From the NCBI GenBank assembly GCA_020086605.1, contig JACBWW010000007.1, positions 20,467,752-20,531,751 of the forward strand: 64,000 nucleotides of DNA, in the 5' to 3' direction. The stretch comes from Lanius collurio. Its lineage: Eukaryota > Chordata > Aves > Passeriformes > Laniidae. The position numbers and the translations under genes were made by a program. Each line of letters opens with the position of its first letter. The stretch's first letter is position 1. Below are positions 11,742-24,345 of this stretch, piece after piece. Under the pieces are notes generated by a model. The model did not search any database and was not told the origin of the DNA. It saw only the letters and a program-made list of their open reading frames with translations.

Positions 11742-13655
11742 ACTTTTTCAAGTGAGTTCACTGGCAAAAACTTGAGATTTTGTAGGGTATTGTAACATAT
11801 ATCTAAAAGTACTGTTGTTGCCCACTATTTTGAGCATCAATGTTCTTCGAGAAAGTTAAAAAATGGAGGAGAATAAAAACAGGCTTATTTGAAATAGGAA
11901 AGGAAAATGCCCATAGTTATGTTCTTACTCTCTAATACAGTATAATCAAACATATTTTGTTGATTGGTGTTGCACTCCATCTTTGAATTGCCTACTTCTG
12001 GTTGCCTCCCATGCAAATAATTTCTGACAATTAGTTATTCTCATTGGTGAAAGTTTTTATTTTTTGTAAGGTAGTTTCAATAGATGTCATAACTTGCATT
12101 TTAATGAACAGTGACCTTCTAGAACTTGTTGAATACCCTAAATGATCAACAGAAAGAATTTCCCATTTTCCATCTCCATAGCTGTGGAAAACCATTGTGG
12201 TTCCTTCAATAGGGACTATCTCATGAATTCTTTGTGTATAGTTATCACAGTTATGACCTTATATGGCAAGAACAAAGCTTTTTATAGCGTAAGAATTTAA
12301 TAACCTCCAGTTTATATTAAACTCCAAGTCCTTATCTATAATTTTGTTTTATTTATTAAGAGGAAAAAAAAAGAAGAAGAAAGTAAAGAAAAAAAGCAAA
12401 GGTTTCTAACAACACTTAAACACACTGCCTTGTTTTTTTTGTTCAGAAAGGAAACAACAATTTCTATTTGAGAAAATTTAACACTCATTGTACTTAAATG
12501 GAATAAGTATATTTAGAAATAATAAGATCATGTTTAAATGAATTACATATCATATAGAAATTAATTAGGCCTAGTATTTTAAATTACATTCAATGGCTTT
12601 GATAGAAACCATAGGAAATACATCACAACTTTTTCTATATCTGTTTTTTATCTTAAACCCTACACATGAATGAGGGCTAAATATGCAGTGGAAAAGATAA
12701 ACATAAGTCTAACTTAGTTAAAATAAATGACAGCATCTTTCAAAAACAAATTACCCTCAGAATTAGTGAGATTCATAGTGAGACTCAGATTTCACCAAGA
12801 CTACATATATTCAATTGAGCATAAATAAAGACTCTGCAATCTTTAATTTGAAATTTTCTTTAACAGCTGCCATGCTTGTTTTGGGAGAGAAGCATAATTT
12901 AGCTTAATCTAGTTTTGCAATAATTTTAATTTAATACTGACTTATAATATCAAGTGTTCATTCCGCTTTTTTGCTCTAGCCTTTCACAGAGAAAGAATGT
13001 CAGACTATGAAATTCCCAAAGCAGAGTTTTTATTAGTACTCCACTATTAACTAAAGCCCTTTTTTCCCCTTTAGTCTTTTTTCTCTTAATTTAACTAGGT
13101 AAGGCAATATTCTCCATAAAAATTTCTTTATATTTCTGTAATATCAAGCTTTCTTTTGATTTAAAAGTTAAACAGCTCAAGTAATTTGAAAGACATTTGA
13201 TAAAGATTTATATTCACCTAGAAAAATCCAAGAAATTGTCTCCTGTTTTTAATCTGGTATTGATTTAGTTCAACTGCATTCGTTGATTTCAGTGGGTTAT
13301 TCAGAATTCATTCTGACTTAATTCAAATTCATGTTTGAATTTTTAGCCTTATTTCCTTATCATAAGATTATTAATTCAAGTTTTATAGTTTTTCTATATT
13401 CAAGGACTGGATTTTGATATACTTTCTGGCATTGAGAAAGACTTCAGTCCACAAATTATCTTCTGCTGTTAATGGCATAATTTAAACTGGAAATAATACA
13501 TAAACTTAATAAAATCATCATCAAGAATAATGCCTTCTATTAAAAATGAAACCTGAAGACATTTTAAGCCTTTAATTGTTTTAGGCCTATCCCATCATCA
13601 GAATTAAAGAAAGGGATTCTTAAAATATGAGATCATTTATTTTAGGTTTTCACTG
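11742..13655. other. AT-rich unique sequence, no gene seen
   Basis: Contains an A/G-rich simple tract at about 12360-12402. Nothing else is recognisable. Confidence 0.55.
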
Positions 13656-13960
13656 TGGCCATGCTGTGGCCTTTCAGTATTTGAAGGGAGTCTGAGAAAG
13701 GTGAGGACAGATATTTTAGTGGGTGTAATGTTTTTAAAATAAAGGAGGCTTGGTTTAGGCTAGGTATAAAGAATAATTTTCTTACAGAGGGTGGTGAAAC
13801 CCTGGCACAGGGTGCCGAGAGAGATGGATGTCCCAACCCTAGAAACATTCCAGGTCGAGTTGAATGTGGCTTTGAGCAACGTGATTAAAATGAAGCATGT
13901 CCCGGTTCCTTGCAGGAAAGCTAAACTAGATGACCTCTGAATATGTCTTCCAACCCAAGT
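13656..13960 (+). mobile_element. CR1 LINE, 3' end (diverged)
   Basis: CR1 landmarks in order are CTTTCAGTATTTGAAGGGAG, a GGTATAAAGAATAATTTTC segment, GGGTGGTGAAACCCTGGCAC, CCCAACCCTAGAAACATTCC, and the 3' block ACTAGATGACCTCTGA followed by CTTCCAACCCAAG. It is more diverged than the 11.4-kb copy and lacks the tail repeat. Confidence 0.87.
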
Positions 13961-16900
13961 TTTTTACAAGTCTGTGAAATGTATGAACTTTCAAAAGTGA
14001 CATTATCTAAGAAATTTCTGAGGATCTGGCTGTTTTATATACATTTGTGGAGGGAACGAACCAACAAAGCACAAATACCCAAACACAAACTAACAGAAAA
14101 ATTGAAAGCCAAAACTGAATTGCAAATTTAGAGTTTTGAAAGAATTACTATGTTTTCTGATATCTGTAGTTGCATGGAAGGACACAGTATGCCCTGATGT
14201 GTCACATGTTCCAACATTTGATATTGGTCTATAAGTGTGAGACAACAGAAAATAAGTAAACAATGGTCAACAATAAATCAAAATTAAGATAATTGCTAAT
14301 TCCATGCAAGAAATGTGTTTTTGGAAACCACTTGACTTTGCAAATAGACTGTTCTATAATGTGTTAACAATAATGTGTTCAAAATTAGCAAAGAATAAAT
14401 TTGCAGGTCATGTCAAACTACATTAAATTGTTTGTTATGAGCTAAATGAATGACAATAAAAGCTTTAGAATGTTTAATGCTTGAGCAGCTTTTCATCTAA
14501 TTTCTTTCTTTCTTTTCTACCTGGCAGAATGACAGTGTAACTCATTAGCCTCTTCTTCATCACCTTTAACTAGTGAAGTCAAAGGTAGAGCTATTTAATG
14601 AAGGTCAAAAACACTAGGGCCTATGGATATTAAGACAAAATGTAGATTTATTTGACAAACTCACAAAATTATTCTACAGTGAGTTTTCATTGAGAAAAGT
14701 GAGAAGTAAAAGGAAAAAAAAGAAATGTTGGCTTAGCAACACTTAAAACTCCCCTAATTTATTACTTTTTTCAATAAGTGGCATGAGAGTAGTTGGTTTT
14801 AGGAGAGAATATACTACTAGTAATTTATTTAAATGAATGGAAAGTGGGCTGGGCAAACTGAACCTTACCTAATGATGTGTTAATTAGATTATCACAGTCC
14901 ATTCTGAAATAGAGTCCTTGTACCAGCACTATGCAGAGGATACCATAACTCGTCTGATGGAGTACTTCAGCCTCGTCTATACAGAAGTACTGAACATTTC
15001 TAACTGCTACAGCATGAATAGAATGCTAATCACTGTCCTATTATCCTACTGGAGTTACTGCAACTGATAAAAGACCAGACAGACTTTTCTGCTTTTTATT
15101 TAGACAGTTAAAAAACAATATCTTAGGCACCTAAATTTGAACTGGCAATTTCATCTTAATTTTGCCATTGTTCTTCAACAAGTTTTGGGAAAAAAAAAGT
15201 ATCTTTTCCCTTATGATAAAATTTCACTGGCCACAGTAACATAAAGAAAGAGGCAGTCAGTGTGTACACAGAATAGTGAAAGATTTCATAAATATCAGCT
15301 GTTGCATCATTTTTCCTATAATTTTCCACCTGACATCTTCCAGCATGTCCTCTACCAGGAGGACAAGAGCAAAGGACTGTTTTCAGATTTCAACAGAAAA
15401 AGTATGAGAGTAAATATTATAATAAAATTGTTTTAATAACAAGATATAGAAAACAAAGAAATAGAAATGCCATCCCTTCAGATGGTTTCATGTAGCACCA
15501 GATGGACCTCAGGAAGGGAGCCACAGCATGCTACACAGAGCCCATCCATGGGAATTTTCAACTTCCCTATGCAATGACTTCTCTAGAGTAACAAACAAAA
15601 CCATACAGCTTGTTTTGAAAGATAGAAATGTTATCTCTTAATGTCCACTACAGCAATCTTAGCTGCCCATATCTAGGACCTATATTTAATAACAGAGAGT
15701 ATCCAGGGCATTTCAGCACAATCTCTTATGCTCTCAAATATAGATAGGGTTATAGTGTGGTGACTCATGATATCATATGGGTTTCTCAAGGTCTAAACAC
15801 AAAATCTAGTATGGCTAATGTGGCTTCCTGTACATCTCTAGTGCCTTAACTCTAAGATCTGCTGCAAGACTCCTAACACATAGCATCAGTAGACACAGAC
15901 TTTTTCCCAAGCATGAAGTGCATGTTTCTATTTGAAAGCAGATTTGGGTTGGTGATTCACACAGAGTCTTTAGAACTTCTGTGAAAAGCCCAGAATTGCA
16001 CACTATAGGGATGCAGTGGCTTCGTTAGAAATATTCCCATTATTATTCATGTTTATACCACTGACCTTACTCCAGGAATTGAAAAAATATCTCAGGTTAT
16101 TTAGGAAGATAATTCCATTATAAGAAAGGAAGTGAGCTTACTAATGGTATGCCATACTTCCCAGTTCTGCTTCTTCCTTATGCCATGAATACAAGAACCA
16201 CAAGCATAGGATGAAAAATAATTTTGGTATTAGGGCTCACAACAAAAGACATCTGCTCATAACCTGTGGAGAAGTTATTTATGGAAGTTTATTTTGTTTG
16301 CTTCTTTGTCTGGAATGTTGTAATGTTTCTAAGCTTATCCTGATAAATAATGTTACATGGAGGTTAAGAGTTGAAGTTCAAGAAATAAGATGTTGTCATT
16401 GCTAAGTGATGATTGCTGTGTAAAACAAAAAACAAAACAACCTGCATATGTTTCCTGTCTTCATAAAAATCTGCAAAGTCGTAGAAGAGATTTTCTTGGT
16501 TCTCACTGAGTGTGACCTTTCTCATTAATTGAGCATACAGATACAGCTGGACTTTTGTTGACAGATAAAAGCCTAAAAAATGTTATGACTCTACAGAAGA
16601 GTTATTAGATCATCTGCTGCTTCTCTGTCTACACATTTAATTCTTGCCCATGGTAGATCCTTTCCCAAAATTTTTTCTTCAAGTACCTTTGTAGTACCAT
16701 CCATTTCTCTCCTCAAGTAAAACATTGCAAGTAGCTTTAAAAATGTCTACAGATGACAGAGGATATTAGAAAGCTAGAGAGACTAGTGATAAATAAAATG
16801 AACCAACCAGGAACCAAAGAATGCATACATCATTTGTAATACAGGATCAGCTGGCTTCCAGGGTTATATAGATTGTTTTCAGGGATATAACCTTGCAACT

Positions 16901-17342
16901 CAAGGAATTACTCATGATATATGCTGAGACATCTTCAAAGATATTAAGTGTCAAAATAATGAGATCAATCACTCTCAAACTGTAGAATATTCTTTTTTGA
17001 GAAATGATGAGATTTCATCCCAGCCAAGCAGTTCAAAAAATTGTTTAAGTAGCTGCCATAGAGCAGATATTGAGAACTGACAAAATGGTATGGGAATTAT
17101 TAGAAGAGGGTTTTGAATGCATATTTTAAATAATTCATCTGTTTTATACACTGTTTATAGATGATGAATGGTCTCTAGAAAGTGTTAACAGTGACAAAAG
17201 GAATATAATCTTAATAATCACACATAGAATTAAAGACTTTTACAATGATTTTTTTCTTATGAAATATAATGCATAAAGTCTCGTGTAAATGTGGTGAATC
17301 ACATAATGGAACTAAGTTATAAATAGTTTACTTGTGGAATAG
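13961..17342. other. AT-rich unique sequence, no gene seen
   Basis: Only an old palindromic repeat remnant near 15118-15145 is suggested. No open frame resembles a known protein. Confidence 0.5.
15118..15145. repeat. Possible ancient amniote repeat remnant
   Basis: TCTTAGGCACCTAAATTTGAA contains the near-palindrome TTAGGCACCTAA, as in old dispersed repeats that I associate with birds and turtles. The match is short and rests on memory of that repeat class. Confidence 0.35.
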
Positions 17343-17880
17343 ACTAGAATATTTCAGTTGGGAAGGAACTGTAGCAATCATTCAGTCCTAGGGCCTGACC
17401 AATTCAGGGCTGACCAACAGTTTAAACATGCTCTTAAGGACATTGTCCAAATCCTTCTTTAACATTGACAGGTTTGGAACATTGACCATCTCTCTAGGAA
17501 GCCGGTTTCAGGGTTTATCCACTCTCTGGGTAGAAAAATGGTTCCTAGCATCCAGTCTAAACCTCCTCTGACACAGGTTTGAACCACTCCCATGAACTGA
17601 ATCCAGGGTCAGGGGGCTCAAGTTCTACTGTTATTATTAAAGACTGAGGGGGAAAAAAATGAAATCTGCATTGAATGCCTCTACTTTTTCTCCGTTCCTA
17701 ATTGTTATATGACCATCTCTAACAAGTATTGCTCCAATGTTTTCTGTAGCCTCCCTCTTGATATTAACAAACTCAAAAAAGCCCTTCTTGCTATCCCAGC
17801 CAACACTGGCCATGGTGCTGTTACTTCTTGAGAGGCCTGACCTGACTTCCAAAGATGATTGCAGGAGGATTGACATTAAA
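17343..17880 (-). mobile_element. CR1 LINE, two blocks on the minus strand
   Basis: Bases 17343-17610 match the minus strand of the CR1 3' end (AGTTGGGAAGGAACTGTAGC, ACATTGTCCAAATCCTTC, CCTCTGACACAGGTTTGAAC). Immediately next to it, 17640-17880 translates on the minus strand to the CR1 ORF2 block just before the reverse transcriptase, with KKGFFEFVNIKREATENIG, a DGHITIRN segment, then EKVEAFNADF. The reverse-transcriptase domain that should lie between the two blocks is missing. Either this copy lost about a kilobase internally or two CR1 copies landed side by side. Confidence 0.85.
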
Positions 17881-18883
17881 TCTGGAGTTTTTTAATAAGT
17901 ATGTGAATATGTAGAAGCAAAGGCAGTTAGTAGTATGCAACCAATACTACACTGCAATAAAGGGAAAAGATCAATGTTGTCTGAGAAAGATACCCTGGAG
18001 AGGTAAAACAAATGAGTATGTTCACATTAAGGTTCATCTGGTAAAAGAGATGTGATTTTTCTTCTGAGAAAATATTTAAAAATGCATCAATGCAATTACT
18101 TCTGTGTGGGAGTAATTATAAATGCCTCCTAATGGATATACTCACATAGTGTTAAAATGCACATATAAAAGTTAAAATTATCCTTTCCAATGATGATAGG
18201 TATATGCAAAACCACAAAGTCATAGGAAGATAATCAATAGAAAGATAACTATGATTCATATGAACATGGAATATCACTGTAATTGCATTTTGCATGATGC
18301 TGAAAGATAATTAGTGCAGTGAGAAATTGTAATATGGATTAAATGCACTGAAAGAAGTACTTTGCTTCAGAAGTAGAGAATGAAGACTGGATGCTCATTG
18401 CCCAAATCCCATTAATCTTCTGAAGATCAGTGGATATGTACCTCTATCTTTCAAAAGCTCATCTAAGAGACTCAGCCTAAATATGTCTTGGGGGTTTAAG
18501 CAAAGACAAAAGAGAAACAAAGTTATAATATGACACCCAGAACAGAGAATAAATTATTAACATTCACAGGTATAAAGAAATTTAGAGGATAAAGTTAAGG
18601 AAAGAAAGATTTAATCTGAAAAACAAATGCTATTTCCAGGTAGTGTTTGCTGATATGTGAGAGATAAGGAAGACTTTTAATCCTCCACTCTATTAAAGAT
18701 ACAATTTCAATAGGAAAAAAAATCCTTCTGTAGCAAAAAAAAATACTTATATTATCTTAAATACTGTAGTAGGTCTTCCCTACCTCTAACTTTTCTCACA
18801 ATTTTGTTACTAAATACTATTTTAGGAATACTATTTTAGTTGTATTCATACGGCAGTTACTCAGAATACTGAATTAAATTATT
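17881..18883. other. AT-rich unique sequence, no gene seen
   Basis: No recognisable feature apart from short A runs near 18715-18750. Confidence 0.55.
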
Positions 18884-18970
18884 TATTCCCCACCATGGCA
18901 GACAGGTTGGAACTAGGTGATGTTTAAGATCCTTTCCAACTCAAACCATTCTGTAATTCTCTGATTCTAT
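18884..18970 (+). mobile_element. CR1 LINE, last ~90 bases
   Basis: CATGGCAGACAGGTTGGAAC, AGATCCTTTCCAACTC and the end repeat ATTCTCTGATTCTATT are the CR1 3' terminus. A T run follows at 18971-18982. Confidence 0.85.
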
Positions 18971-19036
18971 TTTTTTTTTTTTAATATTTCTAAGTGTATA
19001 AATGGACTGGTATCAAGGTGCAACCTGTTTAGTGTT

Positions 19037-19860
19037 AAAGAATGGTGTGACCAGTTTGACCAATCTATCAGACCCACCTACATGATGTGCAAGACAGATC
19101 TCCCTGAGTGAGGCTGGAAACAGAAGGGATGTTCAGGCCTTGTGAGGCTGAAATGTTGAGTGGAGGAAGCCATAGCTGATAACACCATTTTCAGCAGCAA
19201 AGAATGTTTTACTGAATAAGCCTGACAATGTATAATCCTGAAATATATATGGCCGACATTCAAACCCCATGCTATAAAACACCTCTGCTGCATGGTGAAG
19301 TCTTCTAGCACACCTCCCTAAGGTGTGTGAAAATCCTTCCCTCGAGTGGGGACAGCCCTCAAGGTTACTCTCAAGGCCAAACAAAAGTTTTACCCACAGT
19401 TGTTCACATAGGTGAGTAATATCCATCTCTACTTATTGTTTTGCTACCTTTAATATAATTGCTTCAATATAATTTCTTCAATATATTTGCTTTAATATTG
19501 CTTCAGAAATAGTGCACTATACTAGTAGTTACAACTGCACATACTGTGTAGTAAATAATTCTTATTAAACTCTTTTGTCTAAATATTATCACTATTGTAA
19601 TCAATTTAAAGAAATAATTATATTTATATAAATAAATTTGATTTTTCATCATTAATCCTCTGAGATGAACTTTTTTAAAGGTTCAATTGCACCAGTATAA
19701 TCTTTTAAACATTAATCGTTGACTAAGTCTGGGGCTAAGATTGGATCCAGCCACACCTAGACTCCTCTCTGAGGATCAGTTTAGAAAGCAAAGGAGTCTT
19801 TTCTGCAGCTTGTGACACAGCCAGAGGGTTTCTCTAATAAATTTGTCTGATGGTCCCATT
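19037..19860 (+). mobile_element. Probable old LTR-derived sequence
   Basis: The segment has an LTR-like order: a TATA-type motif in GCTATAAAACACC at about 19270, a moderately GC-rich stretch after it, ATTAAACTCTTTTGTCT near 19565, then a GGGGCTAAGATTGGATCC block near 19731-19748 and an AATAAATTTG near 19836. Similar wording occurs in LTRs of avian endogenous retroviruses as I remember them. I could not fix TG...CA ends or a target duplication, so boundaries and family are uncertain. Overlapping minus-strand open frames (77 and 97 codons) show no known domain. Confidence 0.4.
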
Positions 19861-22279
19861 CTGTCCATGAGAGCACCTAAAGTTACAATATTATTAACTG
19901 AAAGGCATCCCTTTTCCAATTTGTTTTATTGTTTTATGCAAAAGTTAAAGAATATATTTTATTACTGTTTTTCTTATGATCTGTTATTTTTGAAGTTAAA
20001 AATTATGATTTTTATAATATATTCTGCTTATTTGCATGGTTAAAGCCATGGTATAAGCTTTCTGTCCCTGCTTCTAAGAATTGCTGCATTTTTATGTGCA
20101 ACAATTTGATGAATGTCCATGAACTGCAGCTAGTTAGGAATATATAAAGGACAGACTATTTTGAGTGCCACAGAAGTCAAGTCTGAAGTCTTGGAGTAGG
20201 GAAATTCAGACCTTTTAGCTCAATTCATAGCTTCACTCTTCTCCTTTTGAAGAACTATGAGTCTTAAGGAATGCAGGAGAGCTGTCTTTGTACTCTTCAG
20301 TGTGTGTCAGTACGGATATTCTCTCCTTTTCTCTAGGAATAGATCAATGGACTGAAAAACGTGATTACTCAAAGAACATGTGCCACTGTTGCTGGTGGTA
20401 AATGCAGTAACCTGGACAGTAGCACTTGTTGCAACTTGAATGGTAATTTGTTAACACAAATATGAAGTCTTTGGCTATGCTTATATCCTGAATAAGAAAG
20501 ACTTTAGTTTATCAATGGAATTATCACCAAAAGAATTATTTGGATAGAGATTTTCCACATTCTTTCTGACTGTGTTAAAAAAAACTCTTAGGAAATTTTT
20601 AATTGGCATGGCATTACATTGAATTATTATATTGTGTATTCAAAATATGTTGATATTGCTCACTTTGCACTACGCTTAAAATGAAAGCTTTGTTTATTTT
20701 TTAATTTTTGTTTTCCTTTGTAATGAATTGCATTTACTGACTGCATTAGATGCCGGCCTCTCTATGAGACAAAGTAATTACAAATAAATTTAGCCCAGCA
20801 ACTAAGTCATATTTTCATCAGCTCTCTATCACTATCAGAGGTTATAAGGCATTACTGGTAGGTCACATCATTTTTTGCCCAACTGTACCACCGCAAAGAG
20901 CAACATAGAAACTCAATAAACAAATTTCAGCCAAGCTGAATGACATGTAGGGAAGTTTGTGAAAGGTATATATTGTATGTTCCATAACTCAAACAGCCAG
21001 TTTTGCAAGGATGACAAGCAGAAGATTCCGTGTCTCAGAAATGTAAGCAATTCCTCACAGAGTGAGTTGATTCAGACAGTCAAAGGGCAAAATGGAACCC
21101 CAGTTTCCATTAAATCTGGTCATCTATATCCTGTCGGCAGCTGGGCATGCCATAGGTCTTCCTAGAAATAGGGAAGTGCTTAAAAAGGTGCAAAATCCAA
21201 ATACCTAAAAAAGATAACACAGTTATAAATTTTTACACTTTGAATAGGTAATCATCCATCAATCAGAAGAAATTTCTTTTACTCTATAAATTTCCCATAC
21301 AAACTAAACATTGTGAATATTGATGTCCATGATTTTTCAGCAGAAAAAAACAAAGGATTAAATACCTTATCAGTTTGAAAAACATTGTATGTTAATGACA
21401 TTTCTATACAAAAGCTCAGTTTTGTTTTGATTTGATGTTTTTTCCTGATGAAATGTCTCCATGCTCTAGAAAGAAGAATTTTGTAACACAGGAGAGAAAG
21501 CTTTGGTGCTACTGTCAACTCTGATGAAGGAGAATAAGGGATTTCACCTTCAAAGCCAAGAGAGAAATGAATAGGTAGTGATAGCAAGGATAAATGTGAA
21601 GCCAATGCAGTCATACCAACCCCCATCCTAGGAGGCCTGACAGAAGCTATTAGGATTCACCCCACAGTTCTCATTTTCACATTAATAGGGTGAGTGACCA
21701 ACAAAGGCTGTCAATGCAGCCTCTGGGCATGGGCTTCACCAGCAGCACATCGTGTGTTATGAATCACCATTGTGATGGCTTTGATGTGAATTCCAATAAA
21801 ATATATTGCAAAAAATAACTCAGGGTGTGTATGTGTGTGTATGTGCATCTGCTCTCTTTATTATTCCCATATATTCCCAATCTGCTGTCAAGGATATCCC
21901 ACAGCAATAAATATTTGTCGAATTAGATCATTTGATATTGCCTCTCCTCAATTTTAAGTAACAATCCCCTATCAATACTGCAAGGAAATGCATAAAGATA
22001 TGCATTTTGGAGGCCAGCTTTCAGTATTCAGACATGCTAAGTCAGCAGAAAACTTGACCCTTCGCTCTTAAAAAATATTTTAATTGGTTATCATGGCCTT
22101 CTCATGGGATGAGGTCTTAAGTAGCAATTGTCTTACTTGGAAAGATTGGAATCCAGAAAGACAAGGCAAAATTCCAAAGAATTAAGTTATAATAAGGACA
22201 AGATCTCAACCTCAATGCCAACCTGATTGTTGGGGGGGTTTATGAGAGATGATGTGCGACTCATAAACTAGTGAGAGAT
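19861..22279. other. Unique sequence, no gene established
   Basis: A TATATAAAGG motif near 20140 is followed by a 32-codon frame starting ATG at 20257. A 115-codon minus-strand frame at 21279-21626 has no recognisable domain. A short TG-rich simple repeat lies at about 21826-21846. Confidence 0.45.
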
Positions 22280-22452
22280 AATCTTGAAGTGCCCTAAACC
22301 TTGGCCTTAAATTGCACCAGGGGAGGTGCAGATTAGATATTAGAAAAAAAAAAATGACTGAAAGAGTGGTTAGACATTGGAATAAATTGTCTAGGGAGGT
22401 GGTGGAGTCACTTTCTCTGGAAGTGTTCAAGAGGTGTCTGGATGTGGCACTT
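22280..22452 (+). mobile_element. CR1 LINE fragment, near 3' end
   Basis: CR1 wording is visible in TTAAATTGCACCAGGGGAGG, AGATTAGATATTAG, GGTGGTGGAGTCACTTTCTC and GGAAGTGTTCAAGAGGTGTC. An A run interrupts it at about 22343-22353. The terminal CR1 tail is absent. Confidence 0.85.
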
Positions 22453-22654
22453 CAGAATGTGTAGACTACAGTATCAGAAGACTACCTGACCTTAATTTCT
22501 GCCCTCAGGAAAATGCTGTAGGAATAGTTTGTTTTCATTGAGCTTTTAGTTTCACTGTTGCCCTGAATTCTTTAGTTGTTAGCAGCCCTGTTTAATTAGA
22601 TGTCTAAGTGCACTTCCACCCTATTTTTCAAATAATGTCCGATATTTCCCCCTG

Positions 22655-22985
22655 AGGGAAGAATGGGAAAGAAAAGGTAAACCACATGAGTTGAGATAAG
22701 AACAATTTAACAGTTGAAACTAAATCTATTACTAATAAATATACTACTAATAATATTATACTGCTGTAATAATTGCAAATTATTATTTGTATTAATATTT
22801 GAATTAATATTAATATTTTACTTAATTAAAAGGAGAGAGGAATAAAACCCAACAGATAGAAGTGAGAAACAATACAATTGCTCACCACCTTTTGACAGAA
22901 GTCCAGCCTGGATCTGAACAGTGAATGGCCCCTTCTGGCAAACTTTCCCCAGTTTATATCTTGGGCATGAGGTTCTTCCCTAGCT
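22655..22985 (-). mobile_element. Truncated ERVL-type LTR, minus strand
   Basis: On the minus strand the fragment contains ATATAAACTGGGG (the TATA region, about 22963-22951), then the GAGCAATTGTATTG block, a GGGTTTTATTCCTCTCTCC block and the TTATCTCAACTCATG end region, in the order I recall for a common avian ERVL-type LTR. An AT-rich microsatellite (ATT and AATATT units, about 22730-22825) has expanded inside it. The U3 part upstream of the TATA box is cut off at about 22985. It shares its TATA-region wording with the LTR at 53713. Confidence 0.7.
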
Positions 22986-23292
22986 TTCAGAAGACCCTAG
23001 CTTATTCAAAAAATCTTGCACCTTAGAGCCCTAAATGCACCCATAGACTCTGCCTGTTTCCCCAGAGGGTTCTGGCTACACATGCTCAGGACAGCTCTGT
23101 GACAACCTGTCTGAGTGTCATGGAAACATACAGCCTGCAAAGATCTGGGGCAGAAAGAGCTGAGAGACAGCTCATCAGGGTTTTGAGGTGTTCTACCCAT
23201 AACATCCTTGTTGTGAAGCTACAGAGATGTGTACTGGTTAATGAAAAACTGGACCATCAGACTGAAAAGTTGGGGGGGGTCCACCGCAACAA
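22986..23292. other. Spacer between two LTR pieces
   Basis: Slightly GC-richer sequence with short open frames on both strands (60-68 codons), none recognisable. A G run lies at about 23272-23279. Confidence 0.4.
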
Positions 23293-23297
23293 AAAGA

Positions 23298-23957
23298 TGT
23301 ATTGATTTGGTCAAATTTAGAAATACATCCTCTGACAGAAGGCAGGTTACAAACCACTCCTCCCCCACCAGGTTCAAGAAACAAAAGAAATTTTCCTAAA
23401 AGAAAAGTGAAAGTGATAAAAACTATTTATTTAACAAACACGCAGGAAAAGGATAATAATGCTTAATAATAAAATCTCTCACTGTGAAGAGAAAAATCTG
23501 GGAAAATGTTAGAGTCCTTCCATAGGTCTCTCTCTCTTTCTCCTCCTTGGAGCTGGGACACAGGCCCACCTCCAGGGGCCAGGGCCTTGGTGGATAGTGG
23601 TGGAGAGTCCTCCCAATGTATTCTGATGTTGAAACAGTGCAGCTAAGAAAAGGGAAAAAACTGAAAGTCTCAGGAAAACAAGATTCATCTTTCCTTCTCT
23701 CTCTGGAGAAAAGGAGCCAAGGGGAAAAAAAAAGGTTTAAAAGAAAAGCAGCAGCTTCCTCCGCCCTCCCTCAGCAGAACGCAGAGCAGTCTATGTTATC
23801 TCTGTGTATGTCCTTGAAAAACACTGCTTTGAGAATACACACTTCTTTTTTTCTCTCTCTCCCCTCTCAGACACAGTTTAAAGGCACAGAAAGGCACAAA
23901 TTAATTCCTGGGCATAGCAACTATAGGGGATACACATCATAACATCATCCCAAGACA
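23298..23957 (-). mobile_element. Solo LTR, sibling of the one at 30037
   Basis: This 660-bp segment aligns along its length with 30037-30703 in the same orientation. Both share the starts TGTA..TTGGTCAAATTTAG and TGTA..TTGACCAAATTTAG, the ACAAACAC.CAGGAAAAGGATAATAATGCT block and the terminal CCAAGACA/CTAAGACA. It is flanked by AAAGA (23293-23297) and AAAGG (23958-23962), a 5-bp duplication with one mismatch. Orientation is set to minus because TGTCTTGGGATGATGTTATG on that strand resembles the start of the 2580 LTR, and because an AATAAA in GTTAAATAA is kept on that strand in both copies. The 108-codon open frame at 23616-23942 is chance. Confidence 0.85.
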
Positions 23958-24029
23958 AAAGGTAGAGGTCTACAGCAAAAACTCCAGATGGACACTTGAT
24001 AGAAAAACTTCCTCAAGTGACACTAAAGG

Positions 24030-24345
24030 GATGATGCCATTTAGAGGCATCATTAGTGATCAGGGTGATGGACCAAAATGCACCCTCTGCAAGCTGAAAT
24101 AAAACGACAGAAGACACTTAGACCTACAATTGTACCTACAAAATTGTCATGAGCGCTAGAAAAAGGAAATTCAATGTTTTGCACCTGAGGTATCAGGAAA
24201 TGTGCTTCAGTATAAGCTAGAAACTGCATGGATGAAAAAACATCCCTGTAGATAAGGACCTGGAGTTCCCTTGGGACAGAGTGTTATAGCTAAGCCAAGA
24301 GTGATAGGAGCTAACTGCACACCAGTGTTGGGCTTCAAGGATAAA
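24030..24345 (+). mobile_element. Heavily decayed CR1 LINE fragment (ORF2 C-terminal part)
   Basis: Short translated pieces in order match CR1 ORF2 after the reverse-transcriptase catalytic block: DGPKCTLCKLK, then a WAEKN..FN..KC-like remnant with FNVLHLR, then DKDLEFP (family form EKDLGVL). Stops and frame changes are frequent. Confidence 0.65.

Noticed and set aside
21279..21626. 115-codon minus-strand frame as a gene
   Set aside because: No known motif, no splice or promoter context, composition like its surroundings.
23616..23942. 108-codon plus-strand frame
   Set aside because: It lies inside the sibling solo LTR. No domain.
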